A stretch of DNA of 64,000 bases from Clonostachys chloroleuca (Eukaryota; Ascomycota; Sordariomycetes; Hypocreales; Bionectriaceae): assembly GCA_037952775.1 (NCBI GenBank), contig JBANAY010000003.1, positions 6,696,001 to 6,760,000 on the forward strand, in the 5' to 3' direction. Position 1 is the stretch's first letter; each line of letters starts with the position of its first letter. The notes beneath the pieces are model-generated. The model did no database searches. It worked only from the letters and a program-made list of their open reading frames with translations, and was not told where the DNA came from. Below, in pieces: positions 1 through 12,444 of this stretch. The translations under genes were made by a program, and so were the position numbers.

Positions 1-82
1 GCCTATATTCTAACACTGGAAACCACCTTTTGTTTCATACCTCAATGAAACAGGTACTTGTGCTAACTTTTTGGTGCGCTAG

Positions 83-1457
83 GGGCAGTCTTGACAGGTT
101 CTACTGTCCTGGATCCAGACCATGGGTCCAAGTACTACCTAGACTATTGTAAGCATTCCGCCATGAATACCCAAGGCTCAAGGCTAATGTATAGGTTAGA
201 TCTTGAGCATATGTGTAAAGACTTTGTCTTTTCGGAAACAGATAGAAATATGCTTAGAGATCTAGTCCCTTTCTCCCTAAACGATTCCGCGCTACAAAAG
301 AGTCTAATCGCTCTTGCTGCCCGTCATCTCGCCAACAGAGGACAGTCTTTCCGTCAAGCCGACCCAAATGCATCCGAAGATAACACTGAAGCCAATCGAA
401 AAGCCCTCGTATTCAAACAGCAAGCGATGCAAGCATTGCTAAAGACTCTAAGCGACCCAGTAGAGCTTGATAACGACAGAACCAGAGCCAGCATCTTCCT
501 CTTTATTCTACTTGACCTCATGGAATCTGGAAGCTCTGGGTGGGATTCCCACCTTGAAGGTGCGAAAAGGTTACTCTATCTCAACCAACCCACGAGTAAA
601 GTGGCAGATCGAGCTCTAGCGGAACAAAATCCGTGGAGTGTTTGCCAAGACCTCCAAGGCTTCTTGATGCGCCAGCTTTATTTGTACGTCTAAAGCGATT
701 CTCTATGTTATCCAACGCGCTAATCCTGGGGAACCTTAGAGTCGAGAGCCTGGGGTCATTGTTTGCCCGTCCTGGCCGTGCTACATCTCTGCCGCAAGCC
801 ATCACCTTTGACGAACATTCAATCACATATGGGTCTATCAATGACTCATTCCTAGGGTGCCCGGCATTCCTGTTGAGAGCTATCCGATTTATCTCCACGG
901 AGAGAGATCTACTTATGGCAAAGCTCCAAGATATAGGGCTTGGCGCGAAGGAGACTGACAAGCGGTCCCTGGAGGAAATGCTTTCTCTTGTTGAAACATT
1001 TGATTGTGACAGGTCGCCCTTCGACATCCCAAAGGAATTCTCATCTTCTCCCCAAAATCAAGACGAAACACACCACCGGAGTGTTTTGTCCAAAGCATAT
1101 AGAATTGGCATCTTGATCTATGGAAAGCGAGTGCTTGAACCACTCACCGAAGGCCGAACCTCCGGCGTTGCTGAGCTCGTATCAGAATTACTGAACTTAC
1201 TCGAGACGCTACGGGGTGATCAAAACCTTCTTAGATGTGTCCTCTGGCCTCTATTTGTCGCAGGTCTAGAATGCCAGTCTCCACAGCAAAGAAAATATTT
1301 CCTCATGCACTTGGAGAAGTTTTGGATGGCTACCAAATGCCTGAACGTAATACACGCGGCTAGAATATTAGAGGATTACTGGAAAGAAGGGGGCGGGAGT
1401 TCAATATCGTGGCCTTTCGATAGCGGCCGTTTTGGCCGTGTTTGGCTCTTCATGTAA
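83..1457 (+). CDS. fungal-specific transcription factor, C-terminal part (5' truncated by window edge)
   Basis: This is the 3' part of a Zn2Cys6-type regulator with the Fungal_trans_2 domain (acriflavine-sensitivity/ACR-2 style). Two exons are seen. The first begins at about 83 or 98, after a branch-like GCTAAC and a CAG acceptor, and runs to 683. A 56-bp intron with donor GTACGT and acceptor CTTAG covers 684-739. The second exon is 740-1457, and the frame is continuous across the junction. The text carries family hallmarks: an N-terminal stretch with ALIALAARHLAN-like helices, a middle 'FILLDLMESG' segment and a C-terminal 'LWPLFVAGLECQ' segment followed by a helix ending in 'ILEDYWKEGG'. 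The zinc cluster and start codon should lie left of base 1. It would act in the nucleus; target genes cannot be read from the sequence. Its 3' end faces the cyanamide hydratase gene with about 180 bp between them. Confidence 0.75.
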
Positions 1458-1638
1458 TATTATACATGAGCTGAACAACCAGTCGAGAAAGATCGTTCTG
1501 ATAGTTGTATTTACAGGGCAGTTTCGAAATGCACGCATCACTACAACTTTGAGCCGGGCTATGAAAGGGAAATGTGTAGACACCTGTCTTTTGATTTCCA
1601 GGGCACTATATATTATGAGATTTCGAAAGCAACAATAT

Positions 1639-2437
1639 TCACTCCCACTCCTTCATTAGCGTATTGGCGCAGATTTCCTTGGCAAAGTCAACCAGATGAG
1701 TCGAGTGGCACCAAGGCTTAATGTTCTCTTCCTTTTCTATGGTTTTTGAGAAGAAGGAGCACCACTTCGAGCGCGGGAAGGCCTCATTGATCTCCTTGCG
1801 CGTAACGTCGTGAATCAGCTTCCCAAAATCTTTGACATGGGGGTGAATCCCAGTATTATCATAGGTGGTAGCTAATTGAATGAGTTGGCCGATAAATGTA
1901 ATGGTTCCATCTACACCCATGTCCTGGTGCCTAATAATGGCCTCAGAAACGGCCTCGGCCTGGTCGGTCGTCGCTCCCAAGTCCTTGAGCACCTGCAAGG
2001 CCTTGATCCCGCCGTAAAGATCGAAGGACATGCGGGTTGCAGTAAGGTTTTCCTCGGCTGTGCCGATATCGTGTAGCAAGCAGGTCAAAGCCCAAGTTGC
2101 TGGGTTGAGCACAGAAGCCTGATCAGGGAACTGCTGTCTTGTAATGGCGATTCCTGGGTATTCGTCAACAGATAGGAACGTAATAATGAATCTAAGAGAA
2201 TTCCGGCTGCTTACCGTAATGATACACTCTCATGGAGTGGTTTAAAGTCTCGGCATGGAGAGCTGCTTTTGCGTAGTCATAGGTCTTTTTGACGACAGGG
2301 TCGGTATGAGGGAATTCGATCTCTTTCAAGGATAAAGCCCCAGGCTCGTTGATGAACGGTCGATCTCCAAAAATGACACCGGCATTCGCGGGTGTGCTCG
2401 TCCAACCGTTCTGACCGACTTCGTCGTGCTGGCACAT
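1639..2437 (-). CDS. cyanamide hydratase (HD-domain, Ddi2/Ddi3-like)
   Basis: Exons are 2215-2437 and 1639-2153 on the minus strand, with a 61-bp intron (2154-2214, donor GTAAGC, acceptor CCCAG). The product is 245 residues, the usual length for fungal cyanamide hydratases. The family hydrates cyanamide to urea and uses an HD-fold metal site. Visible hallmarks are an N-terminal '[10 protein letters not shown]' and '[11 protein letters not shown]' segment, then the metal-ligand histidine in '[11 protein letters not shown]', the HD pair in 'LLHDIG' and a further His-Asp in 'IIRHQDMG'. The two exons join exactly inside '[14 protein letters not shown]', which is typical for the family. Such genes are often accessory in fungi and vary in copy number. 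No regulator is adjacent apart from the convergent transcription factor. I am confident of the family and less sure of the substrate. Confidence 0.88.
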
Positions 2438-3207
2438 GTTTGCTACGGTTTGGTCTTGACGAGGTTTAATGGGGAATATTCAATTGATATAGCAGATGAT
2501 GATTTTTTCTTGTCATGGAAGAAGAAAGGAACAGCAAGAAACGGCCACACTTTTATACCTAGTCCCTAAAATGCCTCTAGTTAGATTTGATATGTAATCC
2601 CCAAGCCAGTATTGCGTCAAATCTCTTCCTCTCAAAGCATTGATTGCCAAAGCTGCAGGCTTCAGACATTGCATGACAGGATCCGGCGCTATACGGATAC
2701 GTCGGGAAGCTTGATCTGTTGCGCTGTATCAACAGCCTACCTAGTTAATTACTGTATTAGGAAGTTGTTTTGGGTGGGTTGGTCTTACGAGTGGGTGTGA
2801 ATCAATCTGATCTCTAATATTCGCTAGTCCCAATCTTTGTCTCTAGCATCATTTCCTTTTTTGGAATATAAATGTCAAAAATCTCCATTGTTCTTTTGAC
2901 TCACTCAGCCATCATGTGAGAGACATACCTGGATAGAGGCATTAGAGTTACATCGGCATTGATCCAGGCATCCTATGGCTCGATGAGTATCCGTCAATAT
3001 TAGACTCATTACAAATCATTTTGGGCAAAGAGTGGGATGATCTCACATTGTACGCTTACGCTCTGCTGCACGCGGATGAGAAGCAATATCTACGTCGACT
3101 TAAACAGTTGCCCTGTCGAGCTAATGCTACATTCTGAGTGAATAAGATACGGATGCTCTTATTAGACGAAATACGTTGAGAAACGTGCATGTATTTAGAA
3201 GCAAACC
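2438..3207. other. intergenic 0.8 kb
   Basis: The stretch is AT-rich and lies upstream of the cyanamide hydratase and downstream of the first HET gene. Apart from an ATG-less open frame listed separately (2946-3137), I see no gene, structural RNA or clear repeat. Confidence 0.5.
2946..3137 (+). pseudogene. orphan ATG-less open frame, possible gene relic
   Basis: A 63-codon open frame runs between a TAG at 2943 and a TGA at 3135. It has protein-like composition, with segments such as 'LWLDEYPSILDSL' and 'YAYALLHADEKQYLRRL'. It has no ATG, and I could not connect it in frame by a normal-sized intron to the upstream ATG at about 2872. It could be a relic of a longer gene or a chance open frame. 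I do not recognise the family. Confidence 0.25.
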
Positions 3208-5691
3208 TCATACTATCGCCAATACTTCTGAATCATCCAGGTCTCGACGGTCTTCGAAATATTCACCGTGCATTATTCCCTCAACGTAACATTCCCCAAC
3301 AAATTGAAACACCTCCTCTTTCCCCGCATTTGGACCGGTGACTTGTCGTAACAAGTATGGTACTTTGCCTCCGTCGAGAAGAGCAATGAAATCTCCCTCT
3401 TTTGCCATCCAAGGACACAGACCAGACATGCCATCTTCTGTGACAAAGAATGATTTCTCCAGGCACGTTGGGAGTTTGTCAGTCTCATAGCTACAGAATC
3501 CTCCAGCCTCGGTGGGACAAAGGCTCGGCAACTTCGACCGAGAACAATAAGCCCAATGTGCGTTCGTGTGGTCTCTATATTCTGTCCTGGACCTCATTAA
3601 CTTGTCTTTGGCGTCATGGACTATGATTTCAATCCCCCAGAAGCCAGTGAATCCGCAAGGATCAAATATCCTGTCAATTATTGACGGAGCTTCGGACTGC
3701 TGCTCTGGGTGTTCTCCGTAGGGATACATGTCCTCTATCGGAATGTACCCCATACAGGATATTCTAGATATCCGCCGTCCTCGGAGCAGAAGTTTTAGAG
3801 GGTCACTAGCTTCGAGCAAACTGATATCGGCTTCTCTCTTTCCGGTGGCGCAAAAGTCAAACTGCGCGCACAGCGACGCTTTAGACCACTTGGAGCGGCC
3901 GGTAGAACCTAATGCCCAGCTGGGATGCGGCAGTTGGTCATCGCCATGTGATTCGTATAATGTCTGTCTCCAAGTGCGTCCCTGTTGGCTATGAATGGCG
4001 GATAAGATATCAAGCGATCGCTTCTCCCTGATCCACCATCTAGAAAAGTCGGCGAAGACTTGTTCGGTTGACTTATTATAGTCCGGCCGGATCAGCTTGT
4101 CTAGGTTTTGGACAGCGTGTGTCTCATTCCCAAAGACCAGAAGAGCAAAGATTTTATCCCTGGGATCACTTGCCCGGAGATCATGACCATCAAGAAAGAC
4201 ATCAAGGATATCCGGGAGCTCCTTGTTGGTTCGCAGACGCTTCCATATCGCTGGCATTGCCGTATGGGACTGGATATGGTAATCGAAATGCCAGTGGGTG
4301 AACTTCGGATCCTCAAGCCACTCACTCGTTTGCCTTAGCTCAATCCAAGGGATCACTTCCTTTGAGCTGTGCACGAAAGCTTGTTGGCTGAGCAAGACTT
4401 CTTGCACAACCCAGACCCGCGAGAACCATGGGTTTGAGATGAGACCGACCATTAGAGTCGCCAAACTTGTTGCCTTTGATCCACCAGCCCAGTCCGCAAC
4501 ATTGTCGGGAAAGCTTGGCTCTAAGAGTCTGAAAACCTCATCCATGTGATGGAATGTAGGTAAAAGACCTCGAGCTCGTTTCGATTCAGCCAGCGTATCC
4601 ACGTCTTTGAACGTTAATGAGTGACGTGTCCCATCACAGTTGCAGTCCGCCCCTCCAGGACAGTCTTTCAAGTTGTAGTTGTAGACATTCCGAGCAATTC
4701 TCAAGCAAGCATCGACCCCGTCATGTCCTTCACCTAGCCAGATATGAACCCTCTCTGCACGTGAAAATATATCTCGCATCAAGCCGACTTGTCGTGACCT
4801 CTCTTCGTAGTTTTCCTGGTTGATGCAGATAGCATCGATCCATATGTGCAAAACTTGATCACTTCTTCTCAGCCGACGCAGTGCCAAGTCGACTGTCGGG
4901 TTGATGTCGAAGGTTGTCTTTTTTTCCGGTTCAAGGTCCGATGAAACCATCATTTCGACTGTATCCAGCGGCGCTCCCCAGCAGTATGAAAGAGCACTGA
5001 ATTTGATCTCCTTATCATCGAGATTGGAGATGCTCCATGAAACATCCAACTTGTCTGTGATGTTTGTCGCAGGCTGAACTGTCAACAGCCGTATCTCCTT
5101 TATTGTAAGGGAGAGTGCATATGTATAGCTCTCTGCGCCAGGGTAAGGCTTCGGGTGCCGTTTTCTCTGCTCTTCGCTAGCTGGTTCATACTCGATTCCA
5201 ATACGACATTCTTTCACGATATTGACCCAGCATGGGTACCTGGCCTTTGGTATGAGCTGTACTACATCGCCTGGCTCAAGGGCTTGAACCCATGAGCGTT
5301 GAAGAAGGCCACTCTCAGCTGACCAGCGGCTCGTCTGTTCATGGAACTCAGGATCGGCAAGCTGGTTATGCATAATGATCATGCTCCGCAAGTTAGAGCG
5401 ACTGCCCGGACGTCGGACTGATGCTTCAAACCAAGTGAATGACACAGTATTCTCGGAACTCGCCCAGCCTATTCGATGTGGTTGGTTATTTAAGACTATT
5501 CACCTCATGGATCATTTCCAGCTGGTTGTGTCTAACAGACCTTGATCGTGCGCAATAGCCGTGAACGTCACGGCCTCGACGCTTTTGGCATCAGATGGGA
5601 TGCGAAGCTCAATGTACGGCCGATCAGGACAGTGGTCATGGACCTGGATTGGGTGGGCGCGGCTTGCACTGCATTTTTTGGTGTTGGCCAT
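3208..5691 (-). CDS. heterokaryon incompatibility (HET) domain protein
   Basis: Exon 1 is 5541-5691 and exon 2 is 3208-5468, separated by a 72-bp intron (5469-5540). The frame is continuous and gives 803 residues. The N-terminal part contains the 'AHDQGW' motif found in this HET subfamily. The HET domain proper (about residues 205-380) shows the three classic blocks: 'FSALSYCWG', 'LHIWIDAICINQ' followed by 'VHIWLGEG', and 'NPWFSRVWVVQEV'. The C-terminus has the subfamily's 'VPYLLRQV' and 'FVGECYVEGIMHGE' segments. HET proteins trigger programmed cell death when genetically different hyphae fuse; the partner here is unknown. The neighbouring NACHT-ankyrin gene is a second nonself-recognition class. 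A frame-broken relative lies at 21670-24250. The start chosen is the ATG of exon 1, because it alone yields the conserved N-terminus. Confidence 0.88.
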
Positions 5692-6900
5692 TACGGTCCG
5701 CTGTGAGAAGCTGTGGTAAGCTGTGGAAGGGGAGCGAGCGGGGAGATGGTTAATCGACAGCTGAACGTATTTGCACCCGGTGGATTAGGCATTAATTATA
5801 TGCTCGGAGCTGCTGTCGTGCTACCGTGAGCATTTGCGTTCCTTCAAATGCCTCGCGTAGCAAATATTGGTCTGTCTGCCGTGGAACGCACTTTGGTCCA
5901 GGTCAGGACCAACAAAACTTGGCGACCCCGCCTGCAGGTGCAGGACCTGCAAGCAAGAACACGATAGCCTGCATCAGGCTGACTGTGGGAGATGGTTGTC
6001 ACAGAACTGAGAAGACAGGTCGAGCACGCGCTGTGCCCCATATCTCATGCATATTTGGGCCTCGTCCCGGGCCGCTGACGAAAGCCACTTGCCGCAGTCC
6101 AATAATCGCAGGGGACAGAGCCAACACACGTCGCCATGGCGCCATACTGGCACAGGTATTGGGTAGTATTCAGTGACATTGGCTGCCCACCTGGATGGTC
6201 GCGCACAGGTAGGGCTGGTAGGGTAGTGTATTGTCGACAGAATATTTCAGTTCCCCCTGTCATCAAGCAGAGCAGTTGTGGCTGTGTCAAATGTGGCTGG
6301 GACTTCGTGGATGGATTTGTGGCTTTGTGGCTTTGTGGCTGTGTCGCTGCAGGTGGTTGGAGGCCGCTGTGATGGCTTCAACCTTGCGTTCCCCTAGTTA
6401 AAATAGGTGCATGAGGATTAGCAGTATTGTTGATTAAAAAAGTAAAAGTAATCTAAAGGGTCTAATTGAACAGTTTAATCAAGATTATTGACACAGATCA
6501 TATTCACGCGTGTATAGGGTAGACTGGAATATAGCTACCCTACACTCAACTTCAACACCCCTTACTTTTAGATTTTATCAAGTTGAAAGCAACAAATCTA
6601 TCTTTCAAGCCCACAAATTAATTGCAAAAAACAACCGAATGGATTAACTTGTTGGTGTACTTTGGATACATGTGGTGAAAGGCACAAAAGCTGGAAATCA
6701 TGAGCGAACCATCATGAGGCAGGCTGACACGCGCAACGGCTGCCTAAGGGCAATCGTCACTGATCTGCATCGCACATTTTAGAAAGATATGTTGCTGACA
6801 TGATCTCGGCTCCCTCCATTCATCAACACTTAAAGTTATCAAGCAAGCGAATTTTATCTTGTGAAGATATTTACAGCAAATTAGACAAATTCTATCATTG
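5692..6900. other. 1.2-kb divergent promoter region
   Basis: This is the shared upstream region of the HET gene (minus) and the NACHT-ankyrin gene (plus). It contains a short degenerate tandem stretch based on TGTGGCTT (about 6310-6360) and an AT-rich 300-bp block before the NACHT-ankyrin start. No further gene was seen. Confidence 0.5.
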
Positions 6901-9900
6901 ATGGATGCAACAAACGACGGGATCGCGGATCTAGTAGATTCGTCTGGCAAGATCCTCCTGGCTTCATACCGACTCCGCGACCGGGTTACGCAGTCGAAGG
7001 ATGACATTGATGCGCTCATTATCGAAGTCGAATCGCTCTCTATCGTCTCCGAGGATGTAAGAGACTCCTTGGATCAGGCCTCCCGAGAAAATAAGTCAGT
7101 TGCTCAAGTCGAAGTGCCAAGCAAAGATGGACAGCAGGGTCAATTGGCGCTGACAGCTTGTCAATCCGCGCTGGATGAGGTCGACAGTATTTTCCAACAG
7201 CTACTCGATGTCATTGGCCCCTTCAGTAAGCCAGGATACAAAGGCGAGGCCACATGGGCATTTGATTCGGCTACCTTGACGAAAAAGCTTGATACACTTC
7301 GTAAGGCGAAGTCGACGCTGAATCTGACGGCATTCGCTCTTCAAAGCGCTTTGTCGGCCGCCGACGAGTTGTCGCAGGACGAGAAGAGCTCCATGCCGGG
7401 AAAACATGGCGACGACTTCCGAGTTGTGCAATCGCAGCGGGAAAAGACCGAAATGCTAGCATGGTATAAGACCAGCGATCCTGAGCGCAAACACATATAT
7501 TGCCAAGAGATCCATGAACAGGGAACGGGTTCCTGGATCTTCGCAAATCCCGAATTTCGACGGTGGAAAAATGCAAGAGAGCAGTTGCTCTGGCTTCATG
7601 CCATACCAGGAGCAGGAAAGACAATTTTGGCCTCAACAATCATCGACCACATGCAAAATCACGTTCGCTCCAAAGTGGGCAATATTGGTCCTTCGGATCG
7701 TGTGGTGTACTTCTATTTCGACTTTGCAGATACCAACAAACAAACCCTTGCAAGTCTCTTGGAGGCCATTGTTTATCAGTTGCTCTCGAAGAATCCAGAG
7801 CCTTCGGAACTGGTGATGGAGTTACATGCCAGCCTCAAAAGCAGGGGTCGAAATTCAGCAAACGCCGAAGAGCTCCTCGACGTATGCTTCGCTGAGGCTG
7901 CTGGCAATGGTAAGACCTTCTTAATTATCGATGCTCTGGATGAATCACAAAAAGGAGAACGGGGAGAATTCTTTCAAAAATGCCTTCACAAGCTTCTTGC
8001 AAACAATTTCAGCATCCTCATCACAAGCCGCAAAGAGCCTGATATTGAGAATTATTTCGAAGACTTCTCCCCCCAAGTGATAAATCTCGAAGCGGCGGAG
8101 GTCGACGAAGATGTGAGAAAACATGTCAACAGCGTCATACATAGTGACTCAACCCTGAGTGCAATGCCGCAAGAAATACAGAAAGAGATATGCGATGAGA
8201 TTGTGGCCGGTGCAGGCGGCATGTGAGTTTCCTCCTGCTCTCCAATGAATCAAATGGAAGTGAACTAGCTGACCATGCTATCACAAAGGTTCCGTTGGGC
8301 AACGTGTCAACTTGACAGAATTAAACAATGCTTGTCTCCGGCCATGATCCGTGCAGAGCTTCAATCAATGCCTCAAACTCTGGATGAGACCTACGAGCGC
8401 ATTTTGGGCTCAGTGCCCGATGTCCACCGGGAACTCGTGCAATCGGCTCTGAAATGGTTAGCTTTCTCTTCTCGCCCGCTACTGCTGGAGGAACTGGCAG
8501 AAGCTGTCGTCCTGAGGCCGGGACACGGGGATTTCAACCCCGCGTCCTCTCGACTTTTTACGGCAAAGGCCATCGTGGACCTTTGTGGTGTTCTAGTCGC
8601 GCAGACAACGATCGATCCACACAAAGAGAACTTGCAATGGCTGAGGAAGAAGGGAGAGGTCGATGCCCATGGCAGACAGAATTTCTACGACAAGATGGCC
8701 ACTGTTGTCTCACTGAGTCATTATTCCGTGAAAGAATATCTTGTATCCTCCAGGCTCCAAGAAAATGCTTTCTCTGCTTACTATGCTTCCGAAGAGGAGG
8801 GTAACTCTTTCATCGCCCGCAGCTGCCTCTTCTATTTGACGCAGTTCAATCAGGGCAAGGTTGCCTCGGATCTGAATTTCGAAAAGTGGCCGCTTCTGCA
8901 ATATGCTGCGGTGGAATGGATAACGCACTGGGACAAGGCGGGCACTATGAGAACTGACGCCATTCTCCGCCAGGTCTACGAGAACCTCTTTCGGCCGGAA
9001 GGTGTTGGGGCCTACGTCAACTGGCTTAATATCTATTCCCCAGATCTTGACTTCGAAGACCGGTTTGGCTATCGTCACTTCGATCCAATCAAGCAATCAG
9101 CAGACTTGTTTCCCCAGCCACTATACTGGGCGGCTCTTCTCGGAGATCCGCTCCTCATGGGGCCGCTGATCAGTCGAGGAGCTGACATCCACGCGCGAGG
9201 AGGCTATTTTGGTTCCGCTCTAGGCGTTGCTGTCTTCCGCGGGCACATTGAAGTGGTGGAGAATCTTCTCCATGCTGGGGCAAGCCCCAACACGGAATGC
9301 AATAGGTTTGGGAGTGTGCTTCAGATCGCAGCCGTGGGAGGCTCCAAGTACATGGTAGAGCGCCTGCTGCGAGCTGGTGCCGATGTCAACGGCCCAGGTG
9401 GCCAAAAATGGGGCTCTGCTCTAATCGCTGCGGCTGCTAACCAGCATCATGATATTGTTTCGCTTCTGATTGATAACGGTGCCGATCTCAATGGCGGCGT
9501 TCAACAGACGGGGTCGGCGCTATACGGGGCAGCGGTGGCTGGCGATGTGAAGCTCGCGAGAGTGCTACTGGCTGCCGGCGCTGATGTGAACGGCTCCCCG
9601 TCTATCCATGATCCCTCTCCCCTCTACGGGGCTACAAAGGCAGGGTCCTTGCCACTTGTGAAGCTGCTCATCGCGCACGGGGCCGATGCCAACAAAGCGG
9701 GTCCAGACGATTTTTCGAGTGCAAAATACCCGCTTCAGATTGCCGCCCACGAGGGTCTAACTGAAATCGTTCGCATACTGCTTTCGGCGGGCGCAGATGT
9801 CAACAAGATGAACAAATATAGAGCGACAGCCCTTGATGAAGCGATTTCCCACAGTGAAGAAGCGATGACCATATGCAAGATGCTGCTGGATGCTGGGGCA

Positions 9901-12444
9901 GATATCAACGCCAAATTTGGCTCCACGTTTCATGACTCGATATTCTCAAAGGCTGTGTCGTACCGCCGCTTTGATTTGGCTAGAATGCTGATAGATAACG
10001 GTGCTGAGCTGAGCCCGCGTGGAGTGTCGGGTGCTGTGATCGCATACAAAAAGGCCCCGTGGGTATTCGAAGCGTTCATGGAGAGAGATGTTGATGTGAA
10101 CGTCGCCGCAGAATACTCTGGCACCCCTTTAAGCACACCATTACACGTGGCCGTGATGAAACGTGACTGTGGTGACGAGTATGTCGTGCGGAAACTCTTG
10201 GAGAGAGGTGCGAATGTCAATGCCATTGACGAGAGTCACTACACCACGCCTCTCGTTTTGGCTGCGCGAGATGGTTCGGCCAATATTGTCCGGTTGTTGA
10301 TCGAATTCGGGGCGGACATTCAACGCACTATCAATTACTCTGCATTTGAGATGGCGATTGCTCATGCTTGCAAAGACGATGGATCACTTGAAGTTGCGGA
10401 AATTCTCTTGGAAAGTGGTTTCAACCTGGCTAAGAATACGGAGATGGCGTAAGTTTGCAGGGATTTTATATTTGATCTCGGACCGCGGTAGATTGCTAAC
10501 TTTTTTTTTAACAGACCGTTCTGGCCAATACAGACGCCCAAGCCCGAGATCATACACTGGCTATCGCACAAGGGGCTTGACTTGAATAGGATTCTTGGCC
10601 CTAAAAACCGGGCAAAAGGTGGCTTTATCTATGGTGATTTCCGTGGCAATAGCTACACCCCGATCCAGCTTGCAGCTAAAGACGGCAGCATTGATATTCT
10701 CCAGTTGCTTCTTGAGCTAGGGGCCGACGTCAATGGACCAGACAGCCCAAAGGAGACAACCTTGCATTATGGATTCAAGTCGGGGGATAAAGAGGTGGTC
10801 CGGTTTCTCCTGGACAATGGAGCCCTTGTTAAGAAGGACTCAAATCTAATCTGGCACGCGATCAAGCATGATTTAGACGAATACGTCCCCATTCTCGTTG
10901 AGAAGGAGGCCGACCTGAATCAGGATTACCAGGATCAAAGCCCCCTTGCGCTGGCTTTTTCATCTGGGAAACACCGTCTTGTCCAGTATCTTCTAAGCCA
11001 AGGTGCTACATTCTCCACAGGTAGTAATGCGCTTGCAAGAGAGCTTGCCACGAAGGGGTCACTCGATGACCTAAAGTTTCTACTTGATCATGGCCTGGAC
11101 CCAAACAGCAAGCGGAGGAAGTATGGATCTTTACTTGCAGCCGCTTGTGCGAATGCAGATACAGCCGTTCTAAAGCTTTTGATAGACGCAGGAGTGCAAC
11201 TAAGCGGAGATGATTGTCAACACGCATTTGGGAGCGCCTGCAAAACTGGTCACATTGAGATGATAAAATTCCTCATCGAACACGGTGCTGATGTTGACAT
11301 CGCAGCAGCACTACAGGAGGCTTTCAGTGCGCCTAACAACCTTGTAATCGTCGAGCTTCTCATGGAACGAGAGAAAACTGTTCAACCAGATCTCGGAAAA
11401 TGCTTCCAGGCAGCAGCGAAAGCAGACTGCCAAAAGTCCATCTCCTATCTTCTCAAGTTGTCAAAGGACCCGTCTGAAACGCCAAGCTATCTAGGACAGG
11501 CCCTCCAAATAGCGGCAAGTAACTCCAATTTAGCTCTTTGCAAGTGGTTAATCGACGAACACGACACAAACGTCAATTATTTTGGCCTTCCCGAAGGAAG
11601 CCCCCTTCAGGCGACCCTCGGCCATGTTTACAGCCAAGAGGGTAACCAAATGCTCGTTTTCCGTCTACTTATCGAGCGAGGTGCCAATGTCAACCCCCCA
11701 AGGATGGAGAAGAAGCCGAGACAGACGACGTCCAACATAAGAAAGCGCCATTTCATGAATTATCCTATCGACACTTCCACTACCTTCGCATCGCCCCTTT
11801 CGCTTGCTATCGCAGGCGGGCGTTGGGGCAGCGCTCAAAAGCCATTCGTGACGCCACTTTTGGATCTCGGGGCAGATGCAAATGGGTTTGGCGGACAGTA
11901 TCATTCTCCTCTTCAAGCCGCTGCACTCCGCTACCCGGAGATGGTCGGTCCACTGCTTGACGCAGGCGCCGACGTAAATGCAACAGATGATGAGAGCGTG
12001 TACGGCACGGCACTTCACGCTGCTGCGTACAAGAGAGATCTGGCCACCGCTAAGATTTTGCTCGACCACGGGGCGGATGTGAATATCATTGCGGGCGACC
12101 ATGGAACCGTGCTGCGAGCAGCTGCCGGTGACGACTTGCGTGGCGGCCAGCAGGGAACAATTGAGATGATGAATCTGCTATTTGAGGTAGGCGTGGATGT
12201 CCACGCGCAGGATAATGAGAAGAACTCGGCGGTACAAGCAGCTGCTCAACAGGGTAACGTTGGAGCGTTGGAATGGCTGAGAGATCATGGCGTGGATATT
12301 TGCGCCGAAGGCGGGAGCAAAGGTAATGCGTACCGGGCTGCGCTCAAAAACCTGAAGAACAACCGTTGTGTTAAATGGGAAGCTGTTACGTGGTTGGAGA
12401 AGCATTACGGTAGGGACTGTTGGGACACGGATCTTCTTCCTTAG
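6901..12444 (+). CDS. NACHT-ankyrin receptor-like protein (STAND NTPase)
   Basis: There are three exons, 6901-8222, 8289-10448 and 10515-12444. The introns are 66 bp each with GTGAGT/AAAG and GTAAGT/ACAG signals, and all phases match. The product is 1803 residues. Order: a helical N-terminal domain (about 1-110) like those of fungal STAND proteins, then a linker, then a NACHT NTPase with Walker A 'PGAGKT' near residue 235 and Walker B 'LIIDALDES' near 340. A winged-helix-like region follows ('WATCQLDRIKQCL', 'LPQTLDETYERIL'-type block). From about residue 730 to the end there are some twenty or more ankyrin repeats with the 'GADVN' turn. The class is known from fungal nonself recognition and cell-death signalling, with repeats as sensor and the N-terminus as effector. 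The true start is the ATG at 6901. Repeat number may vary between strains. Its neighbour on the left is a HET gene. Confidence 0.87.
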
